DNA of 64,000 bases from Pleurostoma richardsiae (lineage: Eukaryota > Ascomycota > Sordariomycetes > Calosphaeriales > Pleurostomataceae), in the NCBI GenBank assembly GCA_030052745.1, contig JANBVO010000003.1, forward strand, positions 2,108,001 through 2,172,000, given 5' to 3'. The notes beneath the pieces were generated by a model. It searched no databases and was not told the DNA's origin. It saw only the letters and a program-made list of their open reading frames with translations. Below are positions 31,594 through 41,961 of this stretch, piece by piece. Numbering within the stretch: the stretch's first letter is position 1; the number at the start of each line of letters is the position of its first letter. A program made the translations under genes and the position numbers.

Positions 31594-31708
31594 ATCGAAC
31601 CCAATAACCCCAACGCTTCAACCACACTCTGTTCTTAGCCATGTTTCAATCTGAATATAATTAGCTTTGAAGAATGCGAGAGCGCTATGCAGGACAATAC
31701 CTGATAAC

Positions 31709-32422
31709 TCAGTCTTGAAAGAAGCTTTCCGTCAGTGCGATCAGTTTCCTCTTGTCCCGAATAGAAATGGGCTGAGGCGCTGCTAGAATCTCCGGCGACG
31801 AGCTGACCCTTGTGATAGTTGATGCAAGGCTTGGCGATGCGCTTGACGCCGCTGAAGAGGTCGCTTGCGGTAGCACTGGAAGCAGGCTAGACGGGAAGAT
31901 GATGCTCGGGGTCACCGTGGTGTTATCTTCGGTTGGAGTAGACTCTGTCACGCGGCCTTCCTCGGATGTGTCTCCGCCGACGGACCCGAATGGGGTCGAC
32001 AATGGGGGAGTCATAGGGAATGTAAGGCCTGCCAGGCGCTGATGACCCGTCTGACTTCCCAACCCCGGCGTGCTGCTCGTAGACGGCGTGGGAAGAGAGA
32101 CGGCGACCTCGGGTGGAGGTGTTGATGTGAGTGGCTGGAAGGCACCTGTGGGGGCCTGGCCGGCCCCATCATACCTCTCCCTGACGAGGTCAAAATCGTC
32201 CGGCCCGCTGATAGTGGCTTCAGAGAACGGGAGGAATGATACGGTACGGAGAAATCCTCGGTGGGATTCATATGCGCTGATGTTCCCATCAACGTGCCGA
32301 ATGACGGCGGCAACCTCAGAGGGATACAAGCGATGGAACGTGTGGCCTTTCTTGAAGAAGCCCTGCTTCCTGTTCTGCAGGCCCTTCTTGAAGTTCTGGT
32401 TCCGGTTCTTTCCACGGGGCAT
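31709..32422 (-). CDS. MADS-box-like protein with Ser/Thr/Pro tail
   Basis: This is a single exon of 237 residues from ATG 32422 (MPRGKNRNQ). Residues 8-60 follow the MADS order: NFKKGLQNRKQGFFKKGHTF, then RLYPSEVAAVIRHVDGNISA and YESHRGF. The basic RKQGFFKKG motif is closer to a true MADS box than in the gene at 23.4-23.9 kb. The tail is Thr/Ser/Pro rich with no K box. It is transcribed away from the ferric reductase at 32862 across a 439-bp shared intergenic region, so the two may be co-regulated. Its 3' end faces the RING/patatin gene 115 bp away. Confidence 0.72.
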   Translation of the reverse strand: MPRGKNRNQNFKKGLQNRKQGFFKKGHTFHRLYPSEVAAVIRHVDGNISAYESHRGFLRTVSFLPFSEATISGPDDFDLVRERYDGAGQAPTGAFQPLTSTPPPEVAVSLPTPSTSSTPGLGSQTGHQRLAGLTFPMTPPLSTPFGSVGGDTSEEGRVTESTPTEDNTTVTPSIIFPSSLLPVLPQATSSAASSASPSLASTITRVSSSPEILAAPQPISIRDKRKLIALTESFFQD

Positions 32423-32861
32423 TATGATGGTTGACGAGATAGGATGATGCGGTGACTTTTCTGTAGCTCTTGTTCTGAAGATTCGCAGATTGAGGTGGGG
32501 AGGAGATCCGGTCAAGATATATAATACTTGCTCGGCGTTTAAGCGCCGGCCGTTTAGGTACCTAGCCGGAGGAGGAACTTCCGGGCTCTTGGCGCTTTGC
32601 CGCCCGGCCTCCGGCGAGGTCGCTTCCGGCCCGGAGGCCAGGTGGGGCCTGCCGGCGGCAGGCGGAACACAAATCGCGGAGTCGGTTGGACGATATCCGA
32701 AGCGCGCGGCTTCCTACCACTCTAGGACGGCTTTCCGGATATAGGACTTAGATTTGAGCAGTCTATTTTGGGTGCGCGATCCACTTCAAGTAACCCGGCT
32801 TTATATGTCCACACAAAAGGATTCTCCCACGACGAGAGCTTTCCACAAGTGACGACATACG
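32423..32861. promoter_or_regulatory. Shared divergent promoter with GC-rich hairpin
   Basis: The 439 bp separate a MADS-like gene (minus) from a ferric-reductase gene (plus). GGCCTCCGG at 32606-32614 and CCGGAGGCC at 32631-32639 form a perfect 9-bp inverted repeat. A TAGGTACCTA palindrome lies near 32554. Whether either is a binding site is not shown by the sequence. Confidence 0.5.
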
Positions 32862-34924
32862 ATGGATGCTTCACTGTGGTACTTGAGCATATTCTTTGGT
32901 GTGCTTCTGGCAGCCGCTCTCTATCGATCGTGGTTGCTGTTCTTGAGGCTTGTGTCACGCTATCTGACTTCCTTCATCAGACGCAGTCTCCAATATCCGC
33001 TCGTCGTTCCGCGCAGGTGGTGGAACGAGAGCGGTGTGACCCGAGGTCAAGCACTATCTCTAGCCATCTACTTGGGTGCTAATGTCGCCGTGCTGGCAGT
33101 CGGCGACCTGCGCGTGCTAGAGCAGAGAGCCGCGGTGGCTGCAATCATCAATGCCACTCCTCTCTTTCTAGGGGGCAAGACCAACCCCCTGGCGGATATG
33201 GTGGGTATACCCCTGCCTCTATACTACTTTGCACATCGATGGTTCGGGTGGACGGCTGTGCTCGAGGCGGTCATCCACTCCGTAATCGTCATCACACTGA
33301 GGCCCAAGCTCAGCATGGTGTTCACGTCGGGACTGTTTGTACGTATCAACCTCCCGAGACCTCGTTCGCTCGCTGAAACCTCAGGCTGTTATCGCTTCGG
33401 TCTGCATTCTCGTTTTATCGTTAAGGATCTGTCGGAAATACCTGGGCGGCGTGATCCCGTCGCTCCACGTGTGTCTCGCCCTCGCGATGCTGGCAGGCAC
33501 AGCTTGGCATATATTCCTTCTCTCCCAGCTGCTGGTCAAAATCCTAATAAGTGTCTCCGGTGGCCTCTGGCTTCTCACCACACTGTACCGCATTTTTCTC
33601 ATGGCTTACTACGGGACAGGGGCGCGAATAGAGAAACTGCGAGAGGATAGGGGGACCGTCCGCATCGAGATACAAACCAAGCGACGGATCCATACGTTCC
33701 CTGGGGCGTATTTCTACGTCAGCTTTCCTGGTAAGGCTTTCAAATATGACATCTTCAACAGCTATCCGATGATGGCGGCGTGGTACGAGCCGTTTGAACT
33801 CTCATCAAGAGACGGGACGTACTACATGTCGTTCGTCCTGACGCGTGGAGGTCGCCACCAACGACACGTTGAACAGCTCATGGAAGGCCAATACCTCCTC
33901 CTGGAAGGTCCCTATGGACAGGATCTCCAGCTTGATACGTACGAGAACGTTGTCCTCGTGGCCAAGGGGGTGGGGATTCTTGCCCTGCTGCCTTTAGCCC
34001 TACACCTCGCGGAGAGGAGAGAGCATGATGAATATCCCAGGAGGATACTGAGGGATGTGTCACAGAGGCAGAGAGACTTGTCACAGGAGGAGGCGAGCCT
34101 CAAACAGACGGAGAACGTGCTGGATCAGGAGGAGACGCTCCTGCAGCTTAAAGAACAGCATCTTGTTCTGGGGGAAGAACCACGCACGTTCAGAGAGGAG
34201 AAGAGGCGGCTGAGGCGCGAGAGGAGGAAGATCCGTGAGAGAGAAGCCGTTCTTGAGGAGGAGAGAGCCCAAATCAGCCAAGAGGAGCGTTTCGCCCTGT
34301 CCGTGTCCTTCTTCAATGACGCCACCAGAAAAGTCGATCTCTTCTGGGCGCTCGACCACAACGACCAGATGAAATGGGTGGCCAAGTACATGCGGTCTCT
34401 GCAGAGGCTCGATCCAGAGAACGTGCGTCTCCCGCAACACGCGTCCGGGTGCCGCAGGCTGAACGCTCATAGGTGCTCCTGGTTAACTGGTCTGTCTTTC
34501 CGTCGCCGCCTCAGCATGAAGAAAAGCCAGCCTTCAAGACCTCGGATTACTGGTTACGCGTCTATCCCAAGAAGGGACAACCGAGCTTCGACGATATGGT
34601 CTCGACGGCGATAGAGGCGGAGGCCCGTTCTCCGGGGAAGATGGTCGTTGTGGGTAAGTTTGGTACGACCCCTTTCCGGCTTCCTGGGTACTAACCAGCA
34701 CAGGTTGCGGCGACGTGGAGTTGATAGATGGATTGCGTGGCGAGGTGGTGCGCCTTACGCGACCCGATCGCCTGATCAAGTTTGTGGAAGCGGAGTACCG
34801 GCCGCGGGCTGGCCGCAGGGCTCGGAGAGCTAGCAATCTCGCCGCCGTGGCCTCGGACGGCGATGCCTACGTAACATTATCAGACGAGCGTGAGCCATAT
34901 AAAGAAGCTAGATATCAAGTATAG
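32862..34924 (+). CDS. Ferric-chelate reductase-like (FRE) membrane flavocytochrome
   Basis: Four exons: 32862-33338, 33385-34422, 34473-34653, 34704-34924. Introns are 46-50 nt with clear donors and branch points, giving 638 residues. The N-terminal half has about seven spans. Two bis-heme His pairs are intact with the family spacing H-x13-H: H125/H139 (FAHRWFGW...AVIHSV) and H187/H201. The cytosolic half has EGPYGQDLQ and VVLVAKGVGILALLPL (NAD(P)H part). DATRKVDLFW and the C-terminal MVVVGCGD/LIDGLRGEVV fit the family. Two oddities: the usual FAD-binding HPF(T) reads WYEPFEL, and about 85 residues of charged coiled coil (RQRDLSQEEASLKQTEN onward) are inserted in the nucleotide domain. It would reduce extracellular Fe3+ or Cu2+ if active. 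Confidence 0.85.
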
Positions 34925-35307
34925 TATGAGCATAATTCAAGCCCTGATTTGATCACATCCTAGTAACTGCGGTGCCACGCTCTTGAGCATCCTATCCATG
35001 TCGCATGGCCTTAGTTCCGTATGGCAGCAGCACGGTAGTCATCACCAGTCGTTTTGGGAAGCAGACCAATGCTTAGCCCAACGCACCAGCGCTTAACAGT
35101 CGCTACGTCTGAGCCAGCTTCTCGCAGGCCTCGTTCTGTCTTAGATCCTGTTTCGGAGCTACTGGTTTTAGATTTCTAATTCTTCGGCTCGTCCAAGGTC
35201 AAAAACCTAATCCGATATTTAACTCTCAGCCCAGCTCTCCGCGTAGTACTTATAGGGGTCGACAGTCCCCGCCAATGTTCTATGGCCAAGCCACACGATC
35301 TATCAAC
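34925..35307. other. Intergenic, no gene seen
   Basis: These 383 bases separate the reductase and the charged-repeat gene, both on the plus strand. No motif beyond AT-rich patches is visible. Confidence 0.5.
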
Positions 35308-36519
35308 ATGGTTAGCACACGTTCACAATCAAGGGGCAGGGCTCCCGGGAACCAAAGCACGGCGAATGTCGGCAATGAAGGGCCAGCGGGTAAAAGCGCA
35401 ACAAAGGGTGGGAGGTCTAAGAAGCGAGCCCAGGTAGAGGAGAGCGAGAGCGAACGCAATAGTGAGGACGACAGTGAGGACGACAGTGAGGACGACAGTG
35501 AGAACGGCGGTGAGAACAGCAGTGAGGACGGTAGTGAGGACGGCAATGAGGACGGCAGTGAGGACGACAGTGAGAATGGCACTGACGAGACCAAGAGTGA
35601 TGACGAGGATGATGAGGATGATGAGGATGACGAGGATGACGAGAATGACGAAGATGAGAACAATGAGAGTAGAGACGAAAGCGGAGTTGACCAGGACGTG
35701 GACATGGATTGGGATCCCGATACGGGCTTCAATTCGAGCCCAGCACCCCAAACTAGCGAGTCCTCTACCAGGCGGGAGAAAGCCTCTACAAAGAAAAGCT
35801 CCGCGAAGAAGGCTTCTACCAGGAAAGACTCCACAAAAAAGGCTTCCTCGAAGAAAGCATCTACGGAGAAAGAGAAGAAAAGCCAAGCCAGTGGGAAGCA
35901 TCGAGCGACCGAGGGTGACTGGGGTTGGGAATCGGCAGCGATGCGTAAAAAATATCCATACAAGACACCAAAGCCAAAGAAAATTGTGGACCACGACCTT
36001 GTCAAGCTCAGCCACGACCCCGATGTTAAAAATAAGAAGAAGGCTCCTCCTGTCCAGGGGCGTATACGCGCTGTTGTCGCGCAAGGATGCCTCTACGTGG
36101 CCCTACCGAGCTTAGACCCGAAAAACATGCACTTAGAACGCTGTATTCTTCTGAAGGGCACCGAATATCGAACAGAGAAGAATAGATTCATCAGTGGTGG
36201 CGGTAAAGTGGTCACATCAAAGGACTCCGACTTTTTTAAGGAAAAGAAGTGGGAGAACATTAAGCTGCTCAACGCAGCGAAAAGCGACAGAATGTTCCTG
36301 GTTGAGTGTCACGTCAAAGGATCAAAAGAATCGGTGTTTATTAGCTTCACAACAGCGAAATCGAGCTGGGGAAAGGAGATATTGGGTCCGATCATTGCGA
36401 GGCGATATAAGGTTGGCCAATACACGGTGCCATCATCGATCAAGATAAGCAAGTTGCCGGAAAGCACTAATGAGTATCTAAGGAAGCACAATGTGAAATT
36501 AAGCAAGCTGATGGACTAG
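35308..36519 (+). CDS. Acidic/basic repeat protein with folded C-terminal domain
   Basis: This is a single exon of 403 residues from ATG 35308 (MVSTRSQSRG); an in-frame ATG at 35275 is less likely. Residues 50-125 are nearly pure Ser/Glu/Asp/Asn in SEDD/SEDG units. Residues about 155-200 are Lys/Ser/Thr repeats (KKASTRKDSTKKASSKKAS), like linker-histone tails. The C-terminal 190 residues look folded: RIRAVVAQGCLYVALPSL, FISGGGKVVTSKDSDFF, VFISFTTAKSSWG. No family is recognised. The strongly polar order suggests nucleic-acid or histone binding; this is inference. The acidic repeat makes long spurious frames on the opposite strand. Confidence 0.75.
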   Translation: MVSTRSQSRGRAPGNQSTANVGNEGPAGKSATKGGRSKKRAQVEESESERNSEDDSEDDSEDDSENGGENSSEDGSEDGNEDGSEDDSENGTDETKSDDEDDEDDEDDEDDENDEDENNESRDESGVDQDVDMDWDPDTGFNSSPAPQTSESSTRREKASTKKSSAKKASTRKDSTKKASSKKASTEKEKKSQASGKHRATEGDWGWESAAMRKKYPYKTPKPKKIVDHDLVKLSHDPDVKNKKKAPPVQGRIRAVVAQGCLYVALPSLDPKNMHLERCILLKGTEYRTEKNRFISGGGKVVTSKDSDFFKEKKWENIKLLNAAKSDRMFLVECHVKGSKESVFISFTTAKSSWGKEILGPIIARRYKVGQYTVPSSIKISKLPESTNEYLRKHNVKLSKLMD

Positions 36520-36889
36520 GGAGGCGTCATGGATTCATCATTACCTACGGCTGGTTCCTATAGGCATAGTTTCCCTTATCTGACGATCGCGCAATAACAT
36601 ATCCTGTTTGAACAAATATGGGTTTGCCTATGCTGCCATCCTTGCTATTTGCTGGCTGGCGCCACTGGACTTTGCAAATCAGGTCGAGCCTCCGTGTGGT
36701 GAGTACTACGCGCCGGCGGATGGGTGGTGTGGACCCGGCCCCGCCACGTCCGACACGGAACGGTAGTCGTTAGATGTGTGGATCTGCAGTCGGATCTCGA
36801 ATGAGTTTTCAGTTCCGGAATAGAAGTGGGCCGCAATTAAGCGCCGGAGTTTAAGAATAAAAATCTGTCAGTAAACGTGCCACAGATGC
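36520..36889. other. Intergenic, no gene seen
   Basis: These 370 bases hold no repeat or gene that I can support. Confidence 0.5.
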
Positions 36890-37939
36890 ATGCGTGGCGC
36901 CCGCCGGCGCTCCTCCGGCGTGCCGTACCCCACCCATCTTCCGTTTAGCCCCGTCTCATCGCCCGAGCGATTCGAGGCGCCGGCCCGCGGGCCAATGGAA
37001 ATGTCTCGTTTCCCGCTCTCAAAGATGTTGGCCGGCGACCCCCGTGCAGATACCAGCAGGACTGAACATAAAAGGGCTCATGGAGGGCCGTCAGCTGTCT
37101 TGTCAGACGTCGCAGTAACCCCTTTCCACGATACCAGCTCGACACAAGTTACTCCTCTGAACCAAAGCACGGCCGGCTGTCTGATTCCGGTATGTATTCC
37201 ACACACATGAGAAATTCCAGCTGACAGACCTCAGAACAGGATGGAAGGACCTCGGCTCCCAAGATCATTCTCGACACGCCTCGAGGGATTGTGGAAGAAG
37301 AATGTCACCCTGTCGACACTCTTCCCAGAGGTAAAGATCAGCCATTTTGTCGAGTTTGGTGGGGAGCTATACTCTCTCCAGACCGTCAGAGGCTGGCCAT
37401 GCCATCCCGCATCAATCGATGGCGTGGAGGTCCGGGTCGCCAACCAGAAACGGCCCGAGGATTTCATACCACACGCGCAGTGGACGCCACTTCCACCGAT
37501 CAGCTCGACGTCCTCGACTCTAGGCTCGGCGCCTCCCAGTCCTCCGCAAACCCCCGTGGAAACGTCCCCCCCAAGCCAAGGAGAACTTAGCATGCCGCAG
37601 GACGCGGCCGAGGCCGGCCCAGCGAACACGGCGATGGGCGTCAGTCGGCCCAGCCTCAGCAGGAGCACATCGCACGAGCCGCTTCTCCCAGCATTGCACA
37701 GTGACCCTTCGCATGAGCGAGTGGGTTCCCCGAAGGACACTCCGCAAGGACGTCCCAGGCGCAAACTCCCAGCACAGCGCAGCGCCCCTTCGCATGCGGG
37801 AGTGGCTTCCCCGGAGAAAACTACACAAGGGCATCCCGGGCGCAAGGCCAGGAAGTTGGCTTCGCGGAAGCACAGGGTTCAAGAGTGGCGGTCTCATGTT
37901 GCGTCCAAGATTCGGACCGCGGGTGCAATTCGCCTGTGA
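36890..37939 (+). CDS. Unknown Ser/Pro-rich protein
   Basis: Exons are 36890-37189 and 37235-37939. The 45-nt intron (GTATGT, GCTGAC, CTCAG) lies between codons, and the product is 334 residues. An internal start at MEMSRF (36995 region) is possible. A compact segment after the intron (LEGLWKKNVTLSTLFPEVK, FGGELYSLQTVRGWP) is the only folded-looking part. The remainder is disordered Ser/Pro/Thr. Residues about 250-300 contain two related units (SDPSHERVGSPKDTPQGRP and SAPSHAGVASPEKTTQGHP), a weak internal duplication. The tail is basic. No family is recognised. Confidence 0.65.
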
Positions 37940-38588
37940 CAAGACACCTGCTGTTTAGCGGTGGCTTGTGAAACGATGTTGATGTCGATATCATCGGTTA
38001 AAGATAGCTACCATGTAGCAAACTTCTTGTTTTTTCCATGTTGCTTTTGCTAAATCAATACACGCTTCTGACACCCGAGACTTGGGCAGGCATGGTGCTC
38101 GTTGTGCGTGTTGTTCCTTCAGCTCCAGCTAAGCAAACACCTCCTACAATGGTAGTCGTATGCATAAGATTAAGTTATGGTCCTGAGAGAATGCGTTGAA
38201 CGCCATTCAGCGTGGGTCAGTTCGCTCGTAGTACGTGTCCCGCACGTAATGAATGAGACCCATCATCCTCGACGTGACGCATTGAAGGCCAAGCGGCTCA
38301 TGGTGCCTCCACGTCTCCGAGCATCTCTGCGGCCGTGGCGGCCATTCTGCTGGCAGGCGCACCCCAGCCCAGACCAGGTGGCACACCAGGACGCGCTGCA
38401 CTGATCCCCCAACGGTCACGAGGCGGTCGTGGGCTGAACTCTGCAGACTGGCGATGCGACGGTCGTCGTCTCCCCGACCGTCTCTTGGGGTATAAAGGTC
38501 TCGCGGTCCCCCGCCCAACCTCTCATTGTCTTGCTTCCTCGAGTTCCGGATTCCCAAGCCAGCGCTACAAAGTTGCCGACACTCAAAA
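37940..38588. other. Intergenic upstream of the sirtuin gene
   Basis: About 650 bases. Apart from the TATA box listed separately, no coding frame is supported. Confidence 0.5.
38491..38496 (+). promoter_or_regulatory. TATA box of the sirtuin gene
   Basis: GGGGTATAAAGG lies 98 bp upstream of the sirtuin ATG (38589) in otherwise GC-rich sequence, a suitable distance for a fungal core promoter. Confidence 0.55.
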
Positions 38589-39568
38589 ATGATTCACGTT
38601 CGCCCCAACTCAGAAGACGCGCTACAGGACATAGGGCGTGCTTTGGGCCTGGCCCGAAGAGTTCTGGTGGTGACCGGAGCTGGAACCAGCGCGGCTGCCG
38701 GCCTTCCGGTATGCATTGGTGGCCGTTCCTCATCGACACTCGCTGACACAAGCAGGATCGTCGTTCCGAGGGTGGACTGTATGCCAAGGGCGACATTTTC
38801 TGCGCGGCGGCCCTGGCGAAGCCGCGGAGAATGGACGTCCTGCAATCCGCCCTGAGGCTGCACCGGATCGCGAGCGGCTGCGAGCCAACGAAGACGCACA
38901 GGCTCATCCGCAGGATGCGTGATTCGGGCAGACTCCTTCGGTGCTACACCTCCAACGTCGACTGGCTCGACGCTGAAACGGGGCTCTCTACCGATCTGCG
39001 AGGCGCCACCGTCGACTGCGTGCCGCTCCATGGGAGCGTCCGTTCCCTGCAATGTCCTGTCTGCCGCGACATCGTCGATTGGGACAAGCAGCTGGAAGAG
39101 ACCGTCGTGGCTGGACAGGAGCCCCTCTGCCAACGATGTCTCTCCGCTGAGGCGAGGCTGCGGCCGAACATCTTCTACGTGGGCGATGAGCACCGGCTCG
39201 GGGAGGTTGCCGACTTCATCTATCGTGATCGATGTGCCAGACCCGATCTCCTCCTGGTTCTTGGCGCTAGCTTGAAGATTGGCGCATCGAGAGACCTGGT
39301 CAAGAGATTTGCCGCTGCCGTCAGGGCCAATGGTGGTACCGTGATCCACGTCAATCCCTCCAAGGCGTCGGGCCCAGACTGGGATAGCCTCATCGACTAC
39401 TGGGTGGAGTGGGATTGTGATTCGTGCGCAGAGCATCTGAGCAGACGAGAGCGTCTCTCTCAGACGCCGTGCAGGGAAGCAGAGCGTGTCGGAGGCTCAG
39501 GCGGGGCCGATGCCGAGCATAGCGAAGGGCGAGCCGGGCCAGAGGCACTGAACCGCGCGCCTCAGTGA
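38589..39568 (+). CDS. Sirtuin (SIR2-family NAD-dependent deacylase), divergent
   Basis: Exons are 38589-38708 and 38756-39568. The 47-nt intron (GTATGC, GCTGAC, AAGCAG) falls inside the NAD-binding motif and restores it exactly; the product is 310 residues. Motifs in order: GAGTSAAAGLP-DRRS (30-44, family GAGxSxxxGIPDFRS), YTSNVDWLD (family YTQNIDGLE), PLHGS with catalytic H132, four zinc Cys (C140, C143, C165, C168), LRPNIFYVGD, LLVLGASLKI. The Phe of DFRS is Arg, and TQNID reads TSNVD, so cofactor geometry may differ. The C-terminal 50 residues are disordered. Function is probably protein deacylation, possibly nuclear; substrate and subclass cannot be fixed. Confidence 0.88.
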
Positions 39569-40659
39569 GGCTGCCGCGTGATCGAAACTGATCTCTACCG
39601 TAGAAATACCGCGACGTCTGTCGCGCATCACGTCGTCCAACATGTGGCGAGACGGCAGAGGCCGGCGACTGGCAAGAGAGACTGTGGTTGACCGATAGGG
39701 TCCCCTGGTGACGCTACCCGTGAGATATTCTAGCTGTTAGTACAATAGAGACGTGCCCCGGGCTCCGGAACGCAACCGTTACCAGTGTGACGCGTGCCGA
39801 ACCAATGGGAGATCAGTTGCCCCACTCCACTAGGAAAGCTCCCTGTCCTGTGGGCTGGAAAAGCGGCTTTTCCGTATCCCGTTCGCGATCACATCCTCAA
39901 CCGTCACTACGACGCGCCGTTCCCAATCTCTCGAACGCACGCTCTGGCAGCATGCACGTAATTCTCGGACAGTATTGCGATGCTGGACATGTGGCGGCCA
40001 TACTGCTCAGCCCAGTGGGGTATCGTATGACTACAGCCCTTCACCAACCCAGCTTCTTCGACTCCTCGAGCTTCCAAGGATGCTTGGACTCTTTCGTCCC
40101 CGCAGGTGATCGAGGGTGCCGGTACGAGGATGCCGGGTGGATGTGCAAACTGCGGTAAGCCTCAATCGTGGTAGACGGACGTTGCGTCGCCGGACTGACC
40201 CCTGTTGTGCCAGCATACCTCTGGCGGCCTCTGCTGTCTAGGGACCATGAGCAACTATGTCCCCCCCGCCCCCCCGGAACAAGCGTGCCTGCTCGGCTCT
40301 AGACTCACCTGGATCGAGTCGAAACGATCGCCAATCCGAACACGCATCTCGAACGGTATGGTATTGCGGACATACGGTCCCGTCGGGGGTCTGGCCTGGG
40401 CTAGGGAGCAGGTGTGGGCTACGATGAGGATCTCGACCGCTATCTACCCACCCGCGTTCGGCTGTGGCCTCGAATAGAGGTTCATAGGCTGATCACGAAT
40501 CGAAATGCGCACACCAGCAACGAGTCCCGCGAGCGTGACGTGTCTACGCGCCATCCGGGTCCCAAGGCACACCAGCGTCTCATGCGGCCTCCGAGTCGGT
40601 TCGCCAGCACTGGCACGGACAGGGGTCGGCGTGCCGTCATTGACGGCCATCACATTCGT
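39569..40659. other. About 1.1 kb, one weak gene candidate
   Basis: A plus-strand frame from 39787 (or ATG 39952) runs to a plausible donor (TGCG/GTAAGC at about 40155). It may continue from TGTGCCAG (about 40212) to a stop near 40241. The encoded peptide has no recognised motif, so I do not call a gene. The rest shows no coding signal. Confidence 0.4.
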
Positions 40660-41172
40660 ACGAGGCAGACAGGCCTCACTTTAGGGCCTTGACATGCGCC
40701 TTCCACAGGGAAGCCGGTCTCACGAGAGGTCGGCGTCTCTTCAGGGGCCTACAGGCATTCGGAGCGGCTGATTCTCGAGAGCACCGGCTTCATAGGACGT
40801 CGACGTACCCTTTCAAGGACCATCGCCTTCCTCCGAGCCGGACTGACCTCTCACAACGGCTGCTTCTCGTGGGACTTGGCCTCAAGGCGGGTCAGCGTCT
40901 CCTCTCCGAGGCCTGGCATGCTCCTGCGAGGCGAACTGACCTCTCGGATCGGCTGCTTCCGGAGACTCGGCCTCAGACAGGGTCAGCATCTCTCTCACCA
41001 AGGCTCCTCCGAGGCAGATTGGCCTCTTGAGTGGCTGCTTCCCGAGGAACTTGGCGTCATACGAGGTCGGCGACTTCCTCAAGGCAGTCACCTTCCTAGG
41101 CAGACTGACCTCTCGGACTGGCTTCTCTCGAGGGACCACGGCCTCACGAGGGGTCGGCTTCTCCTTGCTCAT
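40660..41172. repeat. Degenerate minisatellite, about 85-bp unit
   Basis: The element CTGACCTCTC..GGCTGCTTC followed by GGCCTCA..GAGGTC and CTCCGAGGC recurs with tops near 40843, 40935, 41018 and 41104, and more weakly upstream from about 40660. Units are 83-92 bp and only partly alike, so this is an old array. It ends about 60 bp before the TATA element of the next gene. Confidence 0.65.
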
Positions 41173-41229
41173 TGGCCGTCACCATGCCTAGATATGCAGA
41201 GTGCCTACGAGTATCCACGGTCATTTGGC

Positions 41230-41236
41230 TATAAAT
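41230..41236 (+). promoter_or_regulatory. TATA element of the 41382 gene
   Basis: GGCTATAAATC lies about 150 bp upstream of ATG 41382. Its paralogue at 42769 has a TATAAAAG at 42695-42702, which supports both as core promoter elements. Confidence 0.5.
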
Positions 41237-41381
41237 CACCGTCGCACTCGCAGGTTAGCATCCAAAAGCCATGCTCGTCTGCTACAGTCCGTCTCCCACT
41301 CACACGTCAGCACCCAAAGACCACCCTTCATCTCTTACAGTCCCTCTCACAATACAGACGACTTTCGGTTCTCGAGACAAG

Positions 41382-41961
41382 ATGGAGAATTCCCTTTCTG
41401 GCTCTTTGAAGCGCACGGCCTCCTGTGCCTCGATGAGCTCGGAAGGAACCATTGACTACGGTGTGAGCCAGCACGATGTCAATGTGCGCGGAAGCGTCGG
41501 CGACCCAAGTATGGTTATCTCCTCCACTACCAAGGAAACCTGTTGTCTGACGCTATGACCCAGAAATGACCGTTATCGATGCTTACCTGGACGGCAGTGT
41601 CCTTAAATTTGTCGTGGAATACCACTTGGGAGTCTGGTGGAAGGCTGAGGAAATGCAAGCGGAAATGGAGCTCGTTAGCGACTTCATGAACAGTCATCGC
41701 GATAAGGCAGCCGAATTACCCATCGAGGAGCTCGATGGCTACTGGCCGCGAGAGACCTTGCCTGGCTATGCCGCGGTCAAGAGAGTTGAGGACGTGGCCA
41801 TGCTGAAAGACGAGTTATATGTCAAAGTTGTTCCTTGGGTCTTCATGAAATACTCGGATGTTCTAGAGGACGAAGACCTGCGGCGTCTTGCTCAGGGGTA
41901 CCTTCGCAGCGCGGATTGGAAGATTGTGCTTAACGGCGAACCTAATTGCGTCTTGCCCTGA
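41382..41961 (+). CDS. Small unknown protein, duplicated family member 1
   Basis: Exon 1 is 41382-41508 and exon 2 starts at about 41564, with a stop at 41961. The intron starts GTATGG, contains TGTCTGACG and ends CCCAG; splitting an AAA codon it joins GSVGDP to KMTVIDAYL. The product is about 175 residues. Exon 1 is Ser-rich (MENSLSGSLKRTAS). Exon 2 is compact (LKFVVEYHLGVWWKAEEM, RRLAQGYLRSADW). The next gene (42769-43351) is a clear paralogue: IDAYLDGSVLKFVVEY against IADAYLRRDSINFVVQF. The 5' part of this gene is repeated almost identically at 46052-46232. No family outside the window is recognised. Confidence 0.7.

Noticed and set aside
35280-36084. Long minus-strand frames of 241 and 251 residues
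   Set aside because: They are the complement of the acidic and lysine repeat DNA (Ser/Leu/Val runs only) and lack splice signals, so they are shadows of the plus-strand gene.
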